Notes: generated by a model not told the origin, from the sequence alone. A stretch of DNA of 23,045 nucleotides from DASWRT01 sp036403035 (GCA_036403035.1 DASWRT010000079.1:1-23045), one strand, 5' to 3'. Positions 1 through 8,234 are shown, numbered from the stretch's first letter. A program made the numbers and translations.

Positions 1-91
1 AAGGTCGGGCGGATGGCGCGGCCCGGCGATAGAATGCGCCCGCCGCGGCCGGACCGGCCGGACGCGCGGCGACGGAGGAAACGGGACCGGC

Positions 92-2089
92 GTGAGCGAT
101 CCAGCCGATGACGACAGCCCGGCGGCGTCCACCGCGGCGCCATCGTCGCCGGGGCGGCCTGGGAAGGCCGTCGAGGCGGCGTGGCAGTGGGTGCTGCCCG
201 CGCCGCCCGAGGCGGCGTGGGCGGTCGTCGCCGACACGGCGCGCTTCAACGAGGCGGCGGGGTTCCCGCGCTATGCGATCGAGGAGACGCTTCAGCCCGA
301 CGGCTCGGTGCGCCGCGTCGGCCGCGCGCGGGTGCTGGGCTTCCTGCCGCTCGCCTGGGAGGAGGAGCCGTTCGAGTTCGTCGCGAACCGAATCTTCGCG
401 AACCGGCGGCGCCTGCTCTCCGGGCCGCTCGCGAGCTTCGGCCCGGTCGTCGAGTTCGCGCCGGAAGGGGAGGGAGCCGAGGGCGGCGGCATCCGGACCC
501 GCGTCACCTACCGGATGCGCGTCGAGCCGCGCAATCTGCTCGGCCGGCTGGTCGCGCGGCTGTTCCTGCGGAAGACGCACGCCACCGTCGACCGGCTGAT
601 GCGCGAGGCCGCGGCCTTCCTGGAGGGGAACCGGCCGGTCCCCTACGAAACGAAGCCGCCGGAGCTGGCGACGGGCGCCAAGCCGCGGGTCGAGGCGCTG
701 GTCGCGCGGCTCGATGCTGACGGGCACAGGCTGGCGCCCCGGCTCGGCGCGCACCTGCTGCGCGCGCCGGACGGCGATCTCGAACGGATCCGGCCGCGCG
801 CGCTCGCCGCGTCGTGGGGCGCGCCGGCCCGCGAGGTGATCGAGCTGTGCCTCGCCGCGGTGCGGGCCGGGCTGCTGACGCTGCGCTGGGACCTGCTCTG
901 CCCGCGCTGCCGCGGCGCCAAGCTGTCGGCGCCGAGCCTCGACAAGGTGCCGCGCGGCGCGCACTGCCCGTCCTGCAACATCGAGTACGGGCGCGAGTTC
1001 TCCCGCAACGTCGAGGTCACGTTCCGGCCGCCGGCCGTGATCCGCGCGGTCGAGGATGGCGGCTTCTGCCTGATGAGCCCGCGCGCCACGCCGCACGTGC
1101 TCGTCCAGCAGTCCGTGCCGCCGGGTGAGAGGCGGACGGTCGCCGCCGCGCTCCCGCCGGGACCGTACCGGCTGCGCACGCTGGAGGCGGGCGGGGCGGC
1201 CGACGTCGATCTCGGCGAGGGCGAGCGTTTCCCCCGGATCGTCGTCGACGGCGCCGACGTGGCGGCTGAGCCGCCGGGGGCGGCGGTCGCGCCGGGCGCG
1301 GTCGAGATCGAGAACCGCGGCGCGGTGCGGCGCACGATCGTCGTCGAGTCGCGGCGCTGGGCGCAGGACGCGCTGACCGCGCAGGAGGTGACGACGCTGC
1401 AAGCCTTCCGCGACCTCTTCGCCGACGAGACGCTGGCGCCCGGCGACGACGTGGAGATCGACCAGATCACGCTGATGTTCACCGACCTCAAGGGCTCGAC
1501 CGCGATGTACGCGCGGATGGGCGACGCCGGGGCTTACGCGATCGTGCGCGAGCACTACGCCTTCCTGATGCGCGCGATCCGCGCCAACGACGGCGCGATC
1601 GTCAAGACGATCGGCGACGCGGTCATGGCGGCGTTCCGCGAGCCCGCCCTGGCGGTGCGCGCCGCGCTCGCGGTCCAGCACGACGCGGCCGCGTACAACG
1701 AGACGGCCGGGGAGGATGGCGGCCCGCTCGTCGTCAAGCTCGGGCTGCATACGGGGCCGTGCATCGCGGTGACGCTCAACGACCGGCTCGATTATTTCGG
1801 CAGCACGGTCAATCTCGCGGCCCGCCTCGAAGGGCAGAGCCGCGGCGGCGACATCGTGCTGTCCGAGCAGGTGCGCGACGACCCGGCGGTCCGCGCGCTG
1901 CTCGCCGGCACGCCGTCGCCGCTCCTCGCCGAGGCCGCGGAGATGAAGGGCTTCGCCGGCGAGATCCGCTACTGGCGGCTGCCGGCGCGGGCGGAGGCGA
2001 TGCAGGCGGCGGCGGCGGCCGGCCGGTCTCGCGCTCCGGGCGAGTCCGTCCCGAACGAGACGCCGCGCCGGGCGTTAAGGGAGGGATGA
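92..2089 (+). CDS. Class III adenylate/guanylate cyclase with SRPBCC, zinc-ribbon (DUF5939-like) and catalytic domains
   Basis: Predicted soluble enzyme of 665 aa making a cyclic nucleotide, probably cAMP. Residues about 30-180 look like an SRPBCC/START lipid- or ligand-binding fold. Residues 265-300 hold a zinc ribbon with CPRC (C270, C273) and CPSC (C292, C295), inside a stretch resembling DUF5939, which is often found upstream of such cyclases. The catalytic domain runs from about 455 to 640. Metal aspartates are D465 (FTDLKGST) and D509 (TIGDAVM), purine-specifying residues K505 and D567 (DYFG) favour ATP, and transition-state residues are N574 and R578 (VNLAARLE), so the site looks complete. 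No transmembrane segment is seen. The GTG start at 92 is supported by GGAGGA at 75-80, 11 nt upstream. The permease gene follows after 21 nt and may be cotranscribed. The natural ligand of the SRPBCC part is unknown. Confidence 0.9.
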   Translation: MSDPADDDSPAASTAAPSSPGRPGKAVEAAWQWVLPAPPEAAWAVVADTARFNEAAGFPRYAIEETLQPDGSVRRVGRARVLGFLPLAWEEEPFEFVANRIFANRRRLLSGPLASFGPVVEFAPEGEGAEGGGIRTRVTYRMRVEPRNLLGRLVARLFLRKTHATVDRLMREAAAFLEGNRPVPYETKPPELATGAKPRVEALVARLDADGHRLAPRLGAHLLRAPDGDLERIRPRALAASWGAPAREVIELCLAAVRAGLLTLRWDLLCPRCRGAKLSAPSLDKVPRGAHCPSCNIEYGREFSRNVEVTFRPPAVIRAVEDGGFCLMSPRATPHVLVQQSVPPGERRTVAAALPPGPYRLRTLEAGGAADVDLGEGERFPRIVVDGADVAAEPPGAAVAPGAVEIENRGAVRRTIVVESRRWAQDALTAQEVTTLQAFRDLFADETLAPGDDVEIDQITLMFTDLKGSTAMYARMGDAGAYAIVREHYAFLMRAIRANDGAIVKTIGDAVMAAFREPALAVRAALAVQHDAAAYNETAGEDGGPLVVKLGLHTGPCIAVTLNDRLDYFGSTVNLAARLEGQSRGGDIVLSEQVRDDPAVRALLAGTPSPLLAEAAEMKGFAGEIRYWRLPARAEAMQAAAAAGRSRAPGESVPNETPRRALREG

Positions 2090-2110
2090 GAGCACCGAGC
2101 AGCACCCGCG

Positions 2111-3307
2111 ATGGCCGAGGGTAGGGCGGCGGCGGCCTCCGCGGCCGGCCGCCGCGCCTCTCCGGGGCCGGACGACCCGGCCCGCGCCGTTCCCGCGGTC
2201 ACGCCCGCCGCCAACGCCGCCGGCACGGACGCGGCCGATGCGGCGACCGACGAGGAACTGTTCGTCCCGCATGACCCGCGCACGCTGTTCCTCGGCGGCA
2301 TCTTCACGATGCTCGTCTTCTACGCCCTCTATGTCGGCCGCGAGATCCTGCTGCCGATCTTCTTCGCGCTGCTGCTGAGCTGGCTGCTGCAGCCGGTGAT
2401 GCGCTTCCTCGGCAAGCTGCGGGTTCCGAAGATCGTCGGCGCGCTGCTGCTGATCCTCGTGCTGTTCGCCGGCGTCGGCGGGCTGGGGGCGACGCTTGCC
2501 GGGCCGGCGGCGGGCTGGTTCGAGAAGCTGCCGCAGTCGCTGCCGCGGGTCGAGGAGAAGCTGCGGGTGTTCCGCGGCGTCTTCGAGAAGATGCAGCAGG
2601 CGACGAAGCGGGTCGAGCAGATCGCCTCGGCGCCGGGAGCCGGCGAGGCGACGCCGGTGACGGTCAAGGGGCCGGGCCTGTCGGACTGGCTGTTCAGCGG
2701 CACGCAGGCGCTGGCGGCCGGGCTCCTGACGACGCTCGTGCTGCTGTTCTTCCTGCTGATCGCGGGCGACCTGTTCCTGCGGCGCCTCGTCGAGATCCTG
2801 CCGAACTTCCGCGACAAGAAGCGGGCCGTCGAGATCTCGCACGAGGTCGAGCGCAACATCTCGGCCTACCTGCTGACGATCACGGTGATGAACGCGCTGG
2901 TCGGCATCGCGACCGGCGTCGCGTTGAAGGTCTGCGGCGTTCCCGACCCGGTGCTGTGGGGCGCGCTGGCCTTCCTGCTCAACTACATCCCGATCCTCGG
3001 GCCGGTCTGCGGCATCGTGCTGTTCTTCCTGATCGGGCTGCTGACCTTCGATTCGGCGTGGCAGGCGATGGTGCCGGCCGGGATCTACCTCGTCATCCAC
3101 CTCGCCGAGGGAGAGGGGGTCACGCCGATGCTGCTCGCCCGGCGCTTCACGCTGAACCCGGTGCTGGTCATCGGGTCGCTGATCTTCTGGCACTGGATGT
3201 GGGGCGTGGCGGGCATGCTGCTCGCCGTGCCGGCGCTCGCCGTCTTCAAGATCGTCTGCGACCGCGTGCGCCCGCTGATGGCGCTGGGGCATTTCCTCGA
3301 AGGCTGA
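2111..3307 (+). CDS. AI-2E family transporter (UPF0118 permease)
   Basis: Inner-membrane permease of 398 aa, a usual size for the AI-2E/UPF0118 family. Members have been linked to export of autoinducer-2, ions or other small solutes, so the substrate here is open. The first 55 residues are Ala/Pro-rich and probably cytosolic. Hydrophobic segments follow at about 58-97 (two helices), 108-132, 196-222, 252-275, and a C-terminal group 278-380. A soluble, amphipathic stretch (about 135-190) lies between the third and fourth segments, as is typical. Family motifs seen are NYIPILGP (291-298) and a VTPM...R...NPV block (338-351). The ATG start has no convincing ribosome-binding site, and the Ala-rich leader makes the start uncertain. 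The last 62 nt overlap the 3' end of the oppositely directed EEP gene. Confidence 0.9.
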   Translation: MAEGRAAAASAAGRRASPGPDDPARAVPAVTPAANAAGTDAADAATDEELFVPHDPRTLFLGGIFTMLVFYALYVGREILLPIFFALLLSWLLQPVMRFLGKLRVPKIVGALLLILVLFAGVGGLGATLAGPAAGWFEKLPQSLPRVEEKLRVFRGVFEKMQQATKRVEQIASAPGAGEATPVTVKGPGLSDWLFSGTQALAAGLLTTLVLLFFLLIAGDLFLRRLVEILPNFRDKKRAVEISHEVERNISAYLLTITVMNALVGIATGVALKVCGVPDPVLWGALAFLLNYIPILGPVCGIVLFFLIGLLTFDSAWQAMVPAGIYLVIHLAEGEGVTPMLLARRFTLNPVLVIGSLIFWHWMWGVAGMLLAVPALAVFKIVCDRVRPLMALGHFLEG

Positions 3308-4172
3308 CGGCTGCCGCCGCTGGGACGACGCGCGGCGACGGCCGCTCCGTCACCGGTTCGTGCGGCACCGCGGCCGCCGCCGCGCCGGCGGCATGCCAGC
3401 GCATCGTCGCGCAGAGCGGCAGGTGATCCGAGGCGACGCGGGCCAGCGCCGACCGGTGCACCCGCGTCTCGCAGAGCACCACGGGCGCCGCCGCGTAGAT
3501 CCTGTCGAGCGGCAGCACCGGGCACCAGGACGGGAAGGTGCGCGGCGCCGGAGCCCGGCCGAGCCGGCCGTCGAGCCAGCGGATGCCGCCGCGCCGGCCG
3601 CGCCACTCGTTGAGGTCGCCCATCACCAGGATCGCGTCCGGCCGCTGCGTCCCGCCGTTTTCCTCCTCCTCGTCCTCCTCCTCGGCGAGCGCGTCGAGCA
3701 GGCGCGTGGTCTGCATCCGCCGCTCGGCGTCGCGCAGTCCGAAATGCGTCGCGACGACGCGCAGCCGCCGGTCGCCGACGGCGATGTCGGCGTCGATCGC
3801 GCCGCGCGGCTCCAGGCCGGGAACGCTGAGGTCGTGGAGTCGCGTGGACAGGACCGGCCAGCGAGTCAGGATCGCGTTGCCGAAGCGGCCCTGATGGTCG
3901 AGCACGTTGGCGCCGACGATCGCGTGCATGCCGGTCGCCTCCGAAAGATAGGCCCACTGGTCCAGGTTCCGCTCGCCGAGGCGGCGCGCATCGACCTCCT
4001 GCAACCCGATGACGTCGGCGTCGATCTCGCTCAGCACCGCGGCGATCCGCGCCGGATCGTAGCGGCGGTCGACGCCGACGCAGCGATGGATGTTGTAGGT
4101 CGCGACGACGAGCGTCGGCCCCTCGGTTTCCGGAAGGGCGCGCTGGGCGCGCCGGCGAAGCGTCATGCGCAC
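3246..4172 (-). CDS. Endonuclease/exonuclease/phosphatase (EEP) family protein
   Basis: Predicted metal-dependent phosphodiesterase of 308 aa with the DNase I-like fold. Motifs in order: YNIHR with N27, QEV with E59, ATHFG with H143, GDLNEW with D186 and N188, DRIY with D223, and SDHLP with D249 and H250, so the catalytic set is complete. The fold is shared by AP endonucleases, sphingomyelinases and lipid phosphatases, and sequence alone does not pick the substrate. I prefer the GTG at 4172: AGGAGA lies 9 nt upstream and the start is 5 nt after the stop of the PLD gene; an ATG at 4166 is the alternative. The frame is open far upstream inside the PLD gene, but that part is a shadow. Odd features are an acidic run at 164-171 from a CCT-repeat tract and a 50-residue Ala/Pro/Arg-rich tail running into the permease gene. 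EEP genes next to PLD-VTT genes suggest a phospholipid-related role. Confidence 0.88.
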   Translation of the reverse strand: MRMTLRRRAQRALPETEGPTLVVATYNIHRCVGVDRRYDPARIAAVLSEIDADVIGLQEVDARRLGERNLDQWAYLSEATGMHAIVGANVLDHQGRFGNAILTRWPVLSTRLHDLSVPGLEPRGAIDADIAVGDRRLRVVATHFGLRDAERRMQTTRLLDALAEEEDEEEENGGTQRPDAILVMGDLNEWRGRRGGIRWLDGRLGRAPAPRTFPSWCPVLPLDRIYAAAPVVLCETRVHRSALARVASDHLPLCATMRWHAAGAAAAAVPHEPVTERPSPRVVPAAAAVSLRGNAPAPSAGARGRRRS

Positions 4173-4177
4173 CGGGA

Positions 4178-6415
4178 CTATTCTCCTGGGGCCGGCAACG
4201 GGCGATGTCGTCTGCCGGGCCGGCGCGGTCGCGCCGACGACGGCGGCGCCGCGCGACCGCCCCGGCCGAGCCACCGCTGGATTGCCAGCCCGATCGCTGC
4301 GAGGCCGCCGAGCACGAGCGCGAGCACGGCGATGCTCACGGGGTCGTGCGTCCGGAGGACCCGCTCGACGGTGACGCCGAGCACCGTCATCGCGGCGATC
4401 CCCGGCAGCATACCGAGGATCGTGCCGCAGAGGAAATCGCGATAGCGAAGCTGCATCGCTCCGGCGACCAGATTGACGAGCGTGAACGGCGCGATCGGCA
4501 GCATGCGCAGCGCCGCGACGGTCAGGACGCCGCTGCGCGCGAGCCGCAGGCTGATCCGGTTGAGCCGGCGTCCGGCGAGCCGCCGCACGACGTCCCGCCC
4601 GATCAGCCGGCCGAGGAAGAAGACGATGGTGGCGCTCGCGACCGCGCCGCCGAGCGCATAAGCGAGCCCGAGCACCGGCCCGAAGGCGACCGCGCACACC
4701 GCGATCAGCAGCACGACCGGCAGCATCACCATGCTGGCCCCGACGAAGCTCGCCAGCACGTAGGCGGGCGCCCAGCTGTCGCCGTTGAACCGGTCGATGT
4801 CGGCGAGAAGCGCATCGAGCGTCAGGTAGTGGCGCAGCGGGCTGAACGCCCACAGGCCGAGCGCGGCGAAGACGACGATGATGTAGGCGATCGACAAGGC
4901 GACGCGCCGCGACAGGCGATGCCGCGGCGGCACCTCCGGCAGGAAGTCGTCGAGGAAGCGGTCGGGCTGCAGCGGGCGCTCGGGATCGAACGGGTTGGCC
5001 TCGATGGCGGCGGCATCGTCGAGCGGCATCGGCATCGGCGGCACCGTCTCGTCGACCGACCGGAAGCCGCGCCCGTTTCCGCTCTCCGCCGCCAGGAGGC
5101 GATCGATGGCCTCGACGGGATGATGGCGCGCCACCGCCTGAGCGACTGTCTCGGGCGAGCAGCCGAGATGCTCGGCGAGCAGACGGTTGCGCAGGCCGGC
5201 AATCGCGGCGCGGGTCTTCAGGTCGCCGTCGGCGGCCTCGATCGCGATGTCGCACTCGCTGTCGACGCCCATCGACCGGTTGCTGAGGTTGGACGACCCG
5301 ATCCGCGCCAGCCGGTCGTCGACGATCAGCACCTTGCCGTGGACGCGCACCCAGCGCTCCTCCGGCGGCGCGTTGCCCGGCAGGACCGGATAGAAAAGAC
5401 GCAGCCTGCCGTGGCGGTCGGCTTCGCGCAGGCGGCGCATCAGCCGCGCCTGCGCGTCGCCGAGCGCGGTCGATTCCAGCCAGCCATGCGCCCGCTGCGG
5501 CAGCACGACGGCGATATCCGGCCCCTCGGGCTCGTCGAGCCGCGCCGCGATCGCCTCGGCGACGCTGGTCGCCGTGAGGTACTGGTTTTCGATATAGATG
5601 AACCGCTCGGCGCCGGCGATCGCCGTCAGCCACAGCGACTCCGCCTCGCGCACGTCCGGCCGCCCGCCGAACGCCGGCTCGGTCCGGCTGATCGCGACGT
5701 CGACGTCGCGCAGGTCTGGGGCGATCTCCGCCGGCCAGGGGACGCACGACGGCGCTGGCGCCGGCTTCGGCATCCGGCCGGTGGCGCGGAACCAGCGCTC
5801 CCGCACCAGGTCGCTCAGGGCACGCGCCGCCGGTCCGTCGAGCATCGCGGCGGCATCGTGGAAGGGCGCGTAGGGCGTGCCATTCGGGTCGATACGGCGC
5901 GGGTCGAGCGGCCGGTGCTCGGACGTGTCCCAGCGCCGCATCGTCAGGTCGATGCCGCCGACGAAGGCGAGCGCGTCGTCGATCACGACGATCTTCTGGT
6001 GCTGCGAGGCGCCCAGCGGATGGGCGGAGTCGAGGCGGAAATGCATCCGCCGATGCGCCGTCCACTCCCGGTTCAGCAGCGGCAGGACCTCGCGCTCGAT
6101 CGCGTAGATCATCGCGAAGTCCCAGGTGAGGATATGGACGCGGAGCTTGCGCCGCCGGCCGAGCAGCGCATTGAGGAACGGGCCCAGCTCGGCGGGCAGC
6201 CCGTCGTCGGGCTCGCCCTCCGGTCCGACCAGCCGCATCCGGCTGTGGATGTCCCATCCGACGATCCGGATCGACCGCTCGGCGAGGCGCATGGCGGCCC
6301 GCGCCGCCCCGAAATACGGGGCGGCGTCGATCAGGAAGGCGAGCCGGCCGGCCCTCTCCTTCCGCCAATAGTCGCGCCCCTCGCGCAACAGCATGCCGTC
6401 CTCGTTGCGCGCCAC
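4178..6415 (-). CDS. Phospholipase D-like protein fused to a C-terminal VTT (TVP38/DedA-type) membrane domain
   Basis: Bimodular protein of 745 aa. The N-terminal half has two phospholipase D HKD motifs: H139-Q-K141 with D146, and H359-G-K361 with D366, the second followed by GSSNLSNRS. This is the bipartite active site of PLD and cardiolipin-synthase enzymes acting through a phosphohistidine. After a linker and a hydrophobic helix at about 503-525, residues 545-715 form a VTT domain with several membrane helices and the pattern R637-x-x-P640-x-x-P643 with N648 and G652, typical of TVP38/TMEM64 and DedA proteins, some of which are lipid scramblases. Inferred role: phospholipid cleavage or transphosphatidylation at the inner membrane coupled to lipid movement. 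The start is GTG with GAGGG 9 nt upstream. The EEP gene follows within 5 nt, so the two are almost surely one operon. Confidence 0.9.
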   Translation of the reverse strand: MARNEDGMLLREGRDYWRKERAGRLAFLIDAAPYFGAARAAMRLAERSIRIVGWDIHSRMRLVGPEGEPDDGLPAELGPFLNALLGRRRKLRVHILTWDFAMIYAIEREVLPLLNREWTAHRRMHFRLDSAHPLGASQHQKIVVIDDALAFVGGIDLTMRRWDTSEHRPLDPRRIDPNGTPYAPFHDAAAMLDGPAARALSDLVRERWFRATGRMPKPAPAPSCVPWPAEIAPDLRDVDVAISRTEPAFGGRPDVREAESLWLTAIAGAERFIYIENQYLTATSVAEAIAARLDEPEGPDIAVVLPQRAHGWLESTALGDAQARLMRRLREADRHGRLRLFYPVLPGNAPPEERWVRVHGKVLIVDDRLARIGSSNLSNRSMGVDSECDIAIEAADGDLKTRAAIAGLRNRLLAEHLGCSPETVAQAVARHHPVEAIDRLLAAESGNGRGFRSVDETVPPMPMPLDDAAAIEANPFDPERPLQPDRFLDDFLPEVPPRHRLSRRVALSIAYIIVVFAALGLWAFSPLRHYLTLDALLADIDRFNGDSWAPAYVLASFVGASMVMLPVVLLIAVCAVAFGPVLGLAYALGGAVASATIVFFLGRLIGRDVVRRLAGRRLNRISLRLARSGVLTVAALRMLPIAPFTLVNLVAGAMQLRYRDFLCGTILGMLPGIAAMTVLGVTVERVLRTHDPVSIAVLALVLGGLAAIGLAIQRWLGRGGRAAPPSSARPRRPGRRHRPLPAPGE

Positions 6416-6513
6416 ACCTTCAATCCCTCGCCTGTCGAGGATAGAACGGACGCGCGAATGGCGCCGTTCCCGTGTGCCGCCGCCACCTCACGTCGTCACG
6501 AACAGCGAGCACC

Positions 6514-7026
6514 ATGACCCCTTCCGCCGCCGCTCCCGCTTCCCGCAAGCGCCTCGTGCTCTTCGTCTGCACCGGAAACATCTGCCGCTCCCCGACCGCC
6601 GAAGGCGTGTTCCGCACGCTCACCGAGCGGGCCGGGATCGCGGGCGGGCTGGAGATCGGGTCGCGCGGCACGCACGAGTACCATGTTGGCGAGCCGCCCG
6701 ATCAGCGCGCGCAGGCGGCGGCGCTGCGCCGCGGCTACGATCTTTCGGCGATCCGGGCCCGGAAACTCAGCCGCGAGGACGTCGCCGCCGCCGGGCTGCT
6801 GCTGGCGCTCGACCGCGGCCATGAGCGATTCCTCCGCCGCATGGCGCCGCCGCAGTCGCCCGGCAAGACCGCGGTGCGCCTGTTCCTTTCCTTCGTGCCC
6901 GGCCTCGACGTGGCCGACGTGCCGGACCCGTATTACGGCGGCGCGGCCGATTTCGAGCATGCGCTCGACCTGATCGAGGAAGGCGCCGCCGCGCTGGTCG
7001 AGGCGATCCGGATGGGGCGGGCGTGA
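6514..7026 (+). CDS. Low-molecular-weight protein-tyrosine-phosphatase family protein
   Basis: Cytosolic phosphatase of 170 aa, the usual length for the family. The phosphate-binding loop is C19-TGNIC-R25-SP near the N-terminus, and the general-acid aspartate is D138 in DPYYGG, so the catalytic Cys, Arg and Asp are all present. I chose the ATG at 6514 because it leaves the standard short leader before the P-loop; an upstream GTG at 6472 would add 14 residues of unlikely composition. Its stop overlaps the start of the fructosamine-kinase gene (GTGA), which implies coupled translation. In other bacteria, phosphatases of this family found beside fructosamine-kinase homologues act on phosphosugars or phosphorylated sugar adducts rather than phosphotyrosine, and I infer the same here. 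The alternative is a role in exopolysaccharide tyrosine-phosphorylation, but no kinase or polymer gene is nearby. Confidence 0.9.
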   Translation: MTPSAAAPASRKRLVLFVCTGNICRSPTAEGVFRTLTERAGIAGGLEIGSRGTHEYHVGEPPDQRAQAAALRRGYDLSAIRARKLSREDVAAAGLLLALDRGHERFLRRMAPPQSPGKTAVRLFLSFVPGLDVADVPDPYYGGAADFEHALDLIEEGAAALVEAIRMGRA

Positions 7027-7901
7027 GCCTGCTCCCGGAAGCGGCGCGTGCGGCAGTCGAGGCGGCGGCCGGTGCGCCGGTCGTGCGCGTCACGCCGCTG
7101 GGCGGCGGCTGCGTCGCGACGGTCATCAAGGCCGATCTCGCGGACGGCGGTGCCGTCGTCGCGAAGGTCGGCGCGTCCGGCGCTGCCGCCGGCGGCGCGC
7201 TCGCCGTCGAGGCGTTCATGCTGGGATGGCTCCGCGGGCGCGGCCTGTCGCCGGTGCCGGCGGTGCTGCACGGCACCGATGACCTCCTCGTCATGGAGTG
7301 GATCGACGGTGCGGCGGGGACGCCGCCGCCGGAAGCGGCGCGCGACTTGGCCGACGTTGCCGCGGCGTGGCATGAGGTCACGGCCGAGCGGTTCGGGTTC
7401 GCGCGGGACACCGTGATCGCCGCGCTGCCGCAGCCGAACGCGGAAGCCGACGACTGGCGGGACTTCTTCCGCGACCGGCGGCTCCTTCACATGGCCGGCG
7501 CGGCGCATGCGGCCGGGCGGCTCCCCGCGGCGACGCTGCGCCGCATCGAGCGGCTGGCCGGCCGGCTCGATGCCTGGGATCTCGGCGGAACCCGGCCGTC
7601 GCTCGTCCATGGCGACCTGTGGGGCGGCAATGTCCTGAGCCGTGGCGGCCGTATCGTCGGGCTGATCGATCCCGCCATCTATTTCGCCGACGCCGAAATC
7701 GAACTCGCCTTCATGACGCTCTTCGGCACGGTCGGCGACGCCTTCTTCGACCGCTATGCCGAGCGCCGCCCGTTGCGGCCGGGCTTCTTCGAGGTGCGTC
7801 GCGATCTTTACAACCTGTACCCGCTGCTGGTGCATGTGCGGCTGTTCGGCGGCCACTATGTCGGCCAGGTCGAGCGGATCCTCGCCCGGTTCGCCGGCTG
7901 A
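7023..7901 (+). CDS. Fructosamine/ketosamine-3-kinase family protein
   Basis: Predicted cytosolic kinase of 292 aa that phosphorylates ketoamine (Amadori) adducts on protein lysines or free amines, making them unstable so that the amine is released. The family has an aminoglycoside-phosphotransferase-like fold. Seen here: ATP-lysine K48 (VVAKVG), E63, the QPN block at 137-139, catalytic loop H196-G-D198-LWGGN with N203, and metal-binding D216 in LIDPAIY, followed by ADAEIELAF, a signature separating this family from aminoglycoside kinases. The GTG start overlaps the phosphatase stop by 4 nt. Bacterial members tend to prefer ribulosamines or erythrulosamines over fructosamines, which is the most probable substrate class. 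Confidence in family is high, in exact substrate low. Confidence 0.9.
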   Translation: MSLLPEAARAAVEAAAGAPVVRVTPLGGGCVATVIKADLADGGAVVAKVGASGAAAGGALAVEAFMLGWLRGRGLSPVPAVLHGTDDLLVMEWIDGAAGTPPPEAARDLADVAAAWHEVTAERFGFARDTVIAALPQPNAEADDWRDFFRDRRLLHMAGAAHAAGRLPAATLRRIERLAGRLDAWDLGGTRPSLVHGDLWGGNVLSRGGRIVGLIDPAIYFADAEIELAFMTLFGTVGDAFFDRYAERRPLRPGFFEVRRDLYNLYPLLVHVRLFGGHYVGQVERILARFAG

Positions 7902-8001
7902 CCGGAGCCGGCTATAGCGGTCCGAAATTTGCTTCCTTGCCGGCATGGTGCGGCGCCCCTCCGAGGGCCGGCACCGGCATGTCGCAGTACCGGAGGAGAG
8001 C

Positions 8002-8193
8002 GTGAACAATACCGTCGTGTCATTTCCCGCAGTCCCGGCGGCCAAACGCCGAAACCGCGCCCGGGCGGCGGATGCGTTGCGCGAATGTCTCGATCATCTG
8101 TCGGAAGAGGCGCAGCGGGCCGATCTGCCGCTCACCGCCGAACTGATCGCCGCGGCGGCGTTGGCGATCGCCGAGGATCTCGACCGTCCTTGA
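8002..8193 (+). CDS. Small hypothetical protein, 63 aa
   Basis: I do not recognise this protein. It is predicted at 63 aa from a GTG start at 8002, chosen because GGAGGAG (7992-7998) is ideally placed; the frame is open further upstream (from 7945) but that part looks non-coding. The sequence has a basic N-terminal stretch (AAKRRNRARAA) followed by amphipathic, Ala/Leu/Glu-rich helix-forming residues to the end, with no Cys, signal peptide or membrane segment. A DNA- or RNA-associated or protein-binding helix pair would fit, but this is a guess. It lies 100 nt after the kinase gene and is followed at once by a hairpin at 8206-8234. Confidence 0.7.
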   Translation: MNNTVVSFPAVPAAKRRNRARAADALRECLDHLSEEAQRADLPLTAELIAAAALAIAEDLDRP

Positions 8194-8205
8194 TGGCACC
8201 GGCGG

Positions 8206-8234
8206 ACGGCCGGTGAGCATGCCTCGCCGGCCGT
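8206..8234. terminator. Hairpin after the small gene, possible terminator
   Basis: A 12-bp stem (arms ACGGCCGGTGAG and CTCGCCGGCCGT, one G-T pair) closes a CATGC loop, starting 13 nt after the stop codon at 8193. There is no long T-run, only TCGTAAAT, so termination efficiency is uncertain. It lies between convergent genes and could serve both strands. Confidence 0.45.

Noticed and set aside
2075..3292. 405-codon minus-strand frame opposite the AI-2E permease
   Set aside because: Composition dominated by Arg, Asp, Gln and His, as expected for antisense of a hydrophobic membrane protein gene.
4173..6368. Long N-terminal extension of the EEP frame through the PLD gene
   Set aside because: The extension is Arg/Ala-rich shadow translation in another frame of the PLD gene. 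A good ribosome-binding site and start exist at 4172.
4205..6517. 770-codon plus-strand open frame across the PLD-VTT gene
   Set aside because: Its translation is rich in Arg, Asp, Gln and Pro with no domain, and it is the antisense of a gene with clear HKD motifs. In GC-rich DNA such antisense frames stay open by chance.
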